From positions 1 to 25,995 of the forward strand of contig CAMPHU010000047.1 of NCBI GenBank assembly GCA_946886065.1: a DNA stretch of 25,995 nt, written 5' to 3'. The position numbers and the translations under genes are program-made. Of this stretch, positions 21,995 to 25,995 are shown piece after piece. The notes below the pieces were generated by a model. That model worked only from the letters and a program-made list of their open reading frames with translations. It was not told where the DNA came from and ran no database searches. Source of the stretch: an uncultured Massilia sp. Its GTDB lineage: Bacteria > Pseudomonadota > Gammaproteobacteria > Burkholderiales > Burkholderiaceae. How positions within the stretch are numbered: position 1 is the first letter of the stretch; every line of letters begins with the position of its first letter.

Positions 21995-22738
21995 TCACTT
22001 GTGCGGCGGCGTCCTGGCGAAGACGAAATTCGTCACCCGCGCCGCGCCGGCCCGTTTCAATACGCGCGCCAGTTCGTCCAGCGTGTGCCCGCTCGTCATG
22101 ACGTCGTCCACGACGCCTACGTGCCGGCCCGCTACCCGTTCCTCCAGCGCCACGGCGAAGGCGCCGCGTACATTGCGCTCGCGCTCGGCCGGCTCGACGC
22201 CCGACTGCGCCGCCGTGTCGAGGATCCGCTGCGCCAGCCTGGGAACGCATTCCGCGCCGATCAGGCGGCCGAGAGGCCGCGCCACCTCCAGCGCCTGATT
22301 GTAGCCGCGCTCGACCAGCCGGAGCGCCCCCAAGGGCACGGGGCACAGCAGATCCGGCGCCGGCAAGCCCGTGCGCAACGCTGCGGCATGCAGCGCATCG
22401 TGCAGAATACGCGCCATCCATGGCGCCAGCGCCAGCTGGGCGCCGAACTTCAGTTGCAGCACCAGGGCGTCGAGCGGGGCGTCGTAGTCGCAGGCCGCCA
22501 CCGTGGCGTCGAAGGCGGGCGGCGCAGCCAGGCAGGCGCCGCAGGGCAGGGCGGTATCCCGCTCGCCGGCCGGGTTGGCGCACACCGGACAGCGCGGCCG
22601 CGCGCCGGCATAGGCCTCCTCGCAGTCGCGGCAGACGACGGCGTCCCCGGCCGCGCCGCACAGCGCGCAGCTCGACGGCAGCAGCCAGCGCAGCACGGGG
22701 CCGGACCAGCGCCGCCAGGGGGCGTTCGTTCCTGTCAT
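21995..22738 (-). CDS. comF: ComF family DNA-uptake / phosphoribosyltransferase-like protein
   Basis: A 247-residue protein with an N-terminal zinc ribbon of four paired cysteines (24/27, 36/39, 50/53, 66/69) and a C-terminal phosphoribosyltransferase-like domain with a PRPP loop VVDDVMTSGHT at 209-219. ComF/GntX proteins are needed for competence in several naturally transformable species, with a cytosolic role after DNA entry that is not fully defined. The presence of pilT and pilU paralogs in the same window fits a competence theme. It is divergent from the BioC-like gene and leads into trmL. Confidence 0.93.
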   Translation of the reverse strand: MTGTNAPWRRWSGPVLRWLLPSSCALCGAAGDAVVCRDCEEAYAGARPRCPVCANPAGERDTALPCGACLAAPPAFDATVAACDYDAPLDALVLQLKFGAQLALAPWMARILHDALHAAALRTGLPAPDLLCPVPLGALRLVERGYNQALEVARPLGRLIGAECVPRLAQRILDTAAQSGVEPAERERNVRGAFAVALEERVAGRHVGVVDDVMTSGHTLDELARVLKRAGAARVTNFVFARTPPHK

Positions 22739-22799
22739 CGGCCGGATTCGCGATAAACGAGTAAACTCCCGCCATTATCTCATTTGTACGCTCCTCCCC

Positions 22800-23720
22800 A
22801 TGGCTTCTCCTCAATCCCCGTCCAAGATGAGCGCGCCGATCGACCTGGCGCGCGTGCGCGCGCTGTTCGCGCAGCCGGAGCGCATCGCCCCCTCGGATTT
22901 CCTGCGCCGCGAAATCGCCCAGCGCATGCACGAGCGCCTGCAGCTGGTGAAGATCGTCCCGAAACAGGTGCTGGACGCCGGCTGCGGCACGGGCGCCGAC
23001 CTGGCCCTGCTGCAGAAAACCTACCCGGCCGCCCAGGTCCTGGGCCTGGACGCCGCCCCGGCCATGAGCGCCGCCGCCAGGGCGCCGGCGCCCAGCACCC
23101 GCTCGCTGAACCAGATGCTCAGCCGCTTCCTGCCCGCCAAGGCAGGCCTGGACATCCTGTGCGGCGACTTCGGCAACCTGCCCCTTGCTCCGAACTCGCT
23201 CGACCTGCTGTGGTCCAACCTGGCGCTGCACTGGCATCCGCTGCCGGACCGCGTGTTCGCCGAGTGGCGCCGTGTGCTGCGCGTCGACGGGCTGCTGATG
23301 TTCTCGAACTTCGGTCCGGACACCTTCCAGGAGCTGCGCACCGCCTTCGCCGTGCTGGACGACGCCCCGCATACGCTGCCTTTCGTGGACATGCACGATT
23401 TCGGCGACCAGCTGGTGGAAGCCGGCTTCTCGACGCCGGTGATGGACATGGAGCGCATCACCGTCACCTACGACACGGTGGAGGCGCTGCTGGCCGACGT
23501 GCGCGCACTGGGCGGCAACCCGCTCGACACGCGCCGCCGCGGCCTGGTGGGGCGCGCCGCCTGGCGCAAGCTCATGGACGCCTTCGAGGCGCAGCGCCGT
23601 CCGGACGGCAAGCTGGGACTCACTTTCGAAGTCATCTACGGCCATGCTTTTCTCCCCGCGCCGCGCGCCACGGCATCGGGGGAAGCGATCGTGCGTTTCC
23701 ACCCGCCCAAACCGCGCTGA
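22800..23720 (+). CDS. BioC-like SAM-dependent methyltransferase
   Basis: A 306-residue class I methyltransferase. Motif I VLDAGCGTGAD at 57-67 and acidic Asp84 bind S-adenosylmethionine; WSNLALHWHPL and LMFSNFGPDTFQELR segments match BioC, malonyl-ACP O-methyltransferase of biotin synthesis. The window has no other biotin genes, so biotin function is likely but not proved. The start at 22800 is uncertain: no clear ribosome-binding site precedes it, and an in-frame ATG at 22827 (MSAPIDLARV) is also plausible. It is divergent from comF across 61 bases. Confidence 0.85.
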   Translation: MASPQSPSKMSAPIDLARVRALFAQPERIAPSDFLRREIAQRMHERLQLVKIVPKQVLDAGCGTGADLALLQKTYPAAQVLGLDAAPAMSAAARAPAPSTRSLNQMLSRFLPAKAGLDILCGDFGNLPLAPNSLDLLWSNLALHWHPLPDRVFAEWRRVLRVDGLLMFSNFGPDTFQELRTAFAVLDDAPHTLPFVDMHDFGDQLVEAGFSTPVMDMERITVTYDTVEALLADVRALGGNPLDTRRRGLVGRAAWRKLMDAFEAQRRPDGKLGLTFEVIYGHAFLPAPRATASGEAIVRFHPPKPR

Positions 23721-23761
23721 TTCAGCATGCATGCCACAGTCCGCGGATGCCCCGATTTTCC

Positions 23762-23791
23762 TTGAATAAAAATTAGCAATTTCAGTATAAT
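23762..23791 (+). promoter_or_regulatory. Sigma-70-like promoter of the ctaC-ctaD unit
   Basis: TTGAAT (23762-23767) and a consensus TATAAT (23786-23791) are 18 bases apart in an AT-rich stretch. Transcription would start near 23798, leaving a leader of about 270 bases before ctaC. Confidence 0.6.
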
Positions 23792-23797
23792 CAATCG

Positions 23798-24066
23798 CTA
23801 TTTTTCTCTTTCGGACGAGAATAACGCTGAAAAAAGCAGCACTTCCGGGGGTTAAGTAGAACTGAATTGCAGCATCCGCAGAGACGCCGGACCCTGCCAG
23901 CAAGCCGCTGGACGGGATCGGCGTGATGGTTTCCACCATTCCGCAGCGCAATTTCGCGGGACGACCCGGCAGCCCTCTGCGACAACGTTCGGAGGCAGCG
24001 GCAGTTTGTTCTCGGAATTGCCGCCGTCTAAAAAATACATTTATTTTTTTGGGTGGTTGGGGACAT
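23798..24066 (+). other. Long leader before ctaC with foldable RNA
   Basis: The 346 bases between the BioC-like stop and ctaC (23721-24066) hold no convincing gene. After the promoter, the leader can form an interrupted hairpin: 7-base outer stem 23884-23890 with 23918-23924 (one G-U pair), CCC/GGG, and CCAGC/GCTGG around a 5-base loop (23902-23906). A second hairpin follows at once (23926-23930 with 23935-23939, loop TTCC). I recognise no known riboswitch class. A 10-base palindrome GCATGCATGC lies before the promoter at 23725-23734. Confidence 0.35.
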
Positions 24067-25251
24067 ATGACTTATGCATCGCGACTTGGGGCCATGCTGT
24101 TCGGCCTCGCTGTAACTGCCGGCATCCCTGCGTGGGCGGCACCGGAAATCACGGGCCGGCCGGTCGAGCACCAGATGAACATGCAGCTCCCCGTGACCGG
24201 CGTCGGCGCCGACATCTACTCCCTGCACAACCTGATGATGATCATTTGCCTGGTCATCTTCGTGGGCGTGTTCGGCGTCATGTTCTATTCGGTGTTCAAG
24301 CACCGCAAATCCCTGGGCCACAAGCCCGCCACCTTCCACGAATCGACCGCCGTCGAAATCGCCTGGACCATCGTTCCCTTCCTGATCGTCATCGGCATGG
24401 CCCTCCCGGCCACCAAGACCGTGGTGGCGCTGAAGGACACCTCGAATGCCGACATCACCATCAAGGCCACCGGCATGCAGTGGAAATGGGGCTACGACTA
24501 CCTGAAGGGTGAAGGCGAGGGCATCTCCTTCCTGTCGAACCTGTCGACCCCGCGCGCCCAGATCGGCCTGCCGGGCGAAGCGCCCACCCAGGACAAGACC
24601 GAGAATTACCTGCTCGAAGTGGACAACGAGATGGTCGTTCCGGTGAACAAGAAGATCCGCATGGTCTTCACCGCCAACGACGTGATCCACGCCTGGACCA
24701 TCCCGGCCTTCGCCATCAAGCAGGACGCGATTCCCGGCTTCGTGCGCGACGGCTGGTTCAAGGCCGAGAAGATCGGCGTCTACCGCGGCAACTGCGTCGA
24801 GCTGTGCGGCAAGGACCACGCCTTCATGCCGATCGTGGTGCGCGTCGTGACCGACGCCGAGTACACCGCCTGGGTCGACAAGAAGAAAAAGGACATGGCC
24901 GCCCTGGCGGACGATCCGAACAAGGTCTGGACCATCGATGAACTGAAGACCCGCGGCGAGCAGGTGTACAGCGCCAACTGCGTGGCCTGCCACCAGGCCA
25001 ACGGCCAGGGCGTGCCGGGCGCGTTCGCGCCGCTGGTCGGCTCGGAGGTCGTGCTGGGCGCCAAGGGCCACCAGGTCGACGTCCTGCTGAACGGCCAGGA
25101 TACGCCGAAGTTCCCGGCCGCGATGCCGGCATGGAAGCAGCTGTCGGATACCGAGATCGCTGCCGTGATCACCTACACCCGCAATGCCTGGACCAACAAG
25201 GCCGCGGAAAACATCGTACAACCGGCCGAAATCCTGGCCGCACGTAAGTAA
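24067..25251 (+). CDS. ctaC: Cytochrome c oxidase subunit II with fused cytochrome c domain
   Basis: A 394-residue caa3-type subunit II that accepts electrons from cytochrome c and passes them to subunit I. A signal peptide spans 1-24. Two transmembrane helices lie at about 53-77 and 96-117. The CuA domain ligands are His208, Cys243, Glu245, Cys247, His251 and Met254 (GNCVELCGKDHAFM). A C-terminal cytochrome c domain has CVACH at 305-309 and probable axial Met353 (AAMPAW). GGGGA lies 5 bases before the ATG. The frame is open upstream to 23923, but that start gives no signal peptide at the N-terminus. ctaD follows after 25 bases. Confidence 0.96.
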   Translation: MTYASRLGAMLFGLAVTAGIPAWAAPEITGRPVEHQMNMQLPVTGVGADIYSLHNLMMIICLVIFVGVFGVMFYSVFKHRKSLGHKPATFHESTAVEIAWTIVPFLIVIGMALPATKTVVALKDTSNADITIKATGMQWKWGYDYLKGEGEGISFLSNLSTPRAQIGLPGEAPTQDKTENYLLEVDNEMVVPVNKKIRMVFTANDVIHAWTIPAFAIKQDAIPGFVRDGWFKAEKIGVYRGNCVELCGKDHAFMPIVVRVVTDAEYTAWVDKKKKDMAALADDPNKVWTIDELKTRGEQVYSANCVACHQANGQGVPGAFAPLVGSEVVLGAKGHQVDVLLNGQDTPKFPAAMPAWKQLSDTEIAAVITYTRNAWTNKAAENIVQPAEILAARK

Positions 25252-25276
25252 GCAAGATCGCTTCAGGGATATCGAA

Positions 25277-25995
25277 ATGACTACCAGCACTATCGATCAC
25301 GCACACGATCACGGCCACGACCACGCTCACGACCATCCGCACGGTCTGCGCCGTTGGCTGTTCGCCACCAACCACAAGGACATCGGCACCCTCTACCTGT
25401 GGTTCTCCTTCATCATGCTGCTTTCGGGCGGCGTGCTGGCGCTGATGATCCGCACCGAGCTGTTCCAGCCCGGCCTGCAGTTCTTCCGTCCGGAGTTCTT
25501 CAACCAGCTGACCACCATGCACGGCCTGGTGATGGTGTTCGGCGCGATCATGCCGGCCTTCGTGGGCTTCGCCAACTGGATGCTGCCGCTGCAGGTGGGC
25601 GCCTCGGACATGGCCTTCGCGCGCATGAACAACTTCTCGTTCTGGCTGCTGCCGCCGGCCGCGATCCTGCTGGCCGCGTCCTTCCTGGCCCCGGGCGGCG
25701 CCACCGCCGCAGGCTGGACCCTGTATGCGCCGCTGTCGACCCAGATGGGCATCGGCATGGACATGGCGATCTTCGCGATGCACATCATGGGCGCCTCGTC
25801 GATCATGGGTTCGATCAACATCATCGTCACCATCCTGAACATGCGCGCTCCCGGCATGACCCTGATGAAGATGCCGATGTTCTGCTGGACCTGGCTGATC
25901 ACCGCCTTCCTGCTGATCGCCGTCATGCCGGTGCTGGCAGGCGCGATCACCATGACCCTGACCGACCGCCACTTCGGCACCTCGTTCTTCAACGC
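25277..25995 (+). CDS. ctaD: Cytochrome c oxidase subunit I (3' truncated)
   Basis: The window ends after 239 codons of this gene. The product is the catalytic haem-copper subunit of an A-type oxidase. The N-terminus is rich in His and Asp (HDHGHDHAHDHPH, 10-22). Homology starts at RRWLFATNHKDIGTLYLWFS. His82 (TTMHG) is the haem a ligand. Asn100, Asp111 and Asn118-Asn119 in the GFANWMLPLQVGASDMAFAR region mark the D proton channel. AGGGA at 25265-25269 precedes the ATG. The binuclear-centre residues lie beyond the window. Confidence 0.95.
   Translation, partial: MTTSTIDHAHDHGHDHAHDHPHGLRRWLFATNHKDIGTLYLWFSFIMLLSGGVLALMIRTELFQPGLQFFRPEFFNQLTTMHGLVMVFGAIMPAFVGFANWMLPLQVGASDMAFARMNNFSFWLLPPAAILLAASFLAPGGATAAGWTLYAPLSTQMGIGMDMAIFAMHIMGASSIMGSINIIVTILNMRAPGMTLMKMPMFCWTWLITAFLLIAVMPVLAGAITMTLTDRHFGTSFFN

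Noticed and set aside
23923..24066. A start for ctaC at 23923 rather than 24067
   Set aside because: The frame is open, but the extra 48 residues are polar, the signal peptide begins at 24067 and the ribosome-binding site is just before it.
1..25995. tRNA, rRNA, CRISPR array or insertion sequence
   Set aside because: I saw no cloverleaf-like or repeat-spacer pattern and no transposase or integrase gene. This was by eye, so small RNAs could be missed.

Overview
This is a GC-rich chromosomal window from a Gram-negative betaproteobacterium, most likely Burkholderiales, family Oxalobacteraceae (Massilia/Telluria/Duganella type). I infer this from the pilT-pilU / yggS-proC arrangement, two PEP-CTERM surface proteins, a caa3-type ctaC-ctaD pair with a His-rich CtaD N-terminus, ubiA, an OxyR with both redox cysteines, and a stand-alone rfaE2. 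No rRNA, tRNA, CRISPR array, transposase or phage gene was seen. Coding is dense, base composition is even, and the region looks like core genome with a few accessory genes.

Layout. 1-345: tail of a LysR-type regulator. 359-1927 (minus): an M24 peptidase-like gene followed by a metallo-beta-lactamase-fold lipoprotein, divergent from a GlxA-like DJ-1/AraC regulator (2104-3072). 3082-5271 (minus): pilT-pilU, the type IV pilus retraction motors, divergent from yggS-proC (5347-6872). 6949-9159 (minus): a secreted subtilisin-like protease behind an inverted-repeat-rich promoter region. 9433-11298 (minus): ubiA, then three small membrane-stress-type genes (DUF883, YqjE-like, YqjK-like) with overlapping ends and a clear terminator. 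11509-13618 (plus): a Tat-exported PhoX-type phosphatase behind a candidate Pho box, followed by a PEP-CTERM protein. 13731-14186: GNAT acetyltransferase. 14187-16291 (minus): a GFA-family zinc protein and a MuiA-like DUF4139 protein. 16400-17988 (plus): a YaiI/YqxD-family protein and a secreted GH43 glycosidase. 18020-18961 (minus): oxyR, divergent from a second pilU-like motor gene and rfaE2 (19097-20779). 20816-21358 (minus): a PEP-CTERM protein with an EF-hand loop. 21503-22738 (minus): comF-trmL. 22800-23720: a BioC-like methyltransferase. 24067-25995: ctaC (subunit II with a fused cytochrome c domain) and the start of ctaD, behind a strong promoter and a leader of about 270 nt that can fold.

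Functional themes are surface motility and natural competence (pilT, two pilU, comF), envelope and extracellular matrix (two PEP-CTERM proteins, rfaE2, MuiA-like protein), extracellular hydrolysis (S8 protease, PhoX, GH43), and respiration (ubiA, ctaC, ctaD). I found no wholly new system. The best leads are the second PilU paralog sharing an intergenic region with oxyR, the Pho-box/phoX/PEP-CTERM unit, the EF-hand PEP-CTERM protein, and the structured ctaC leader.
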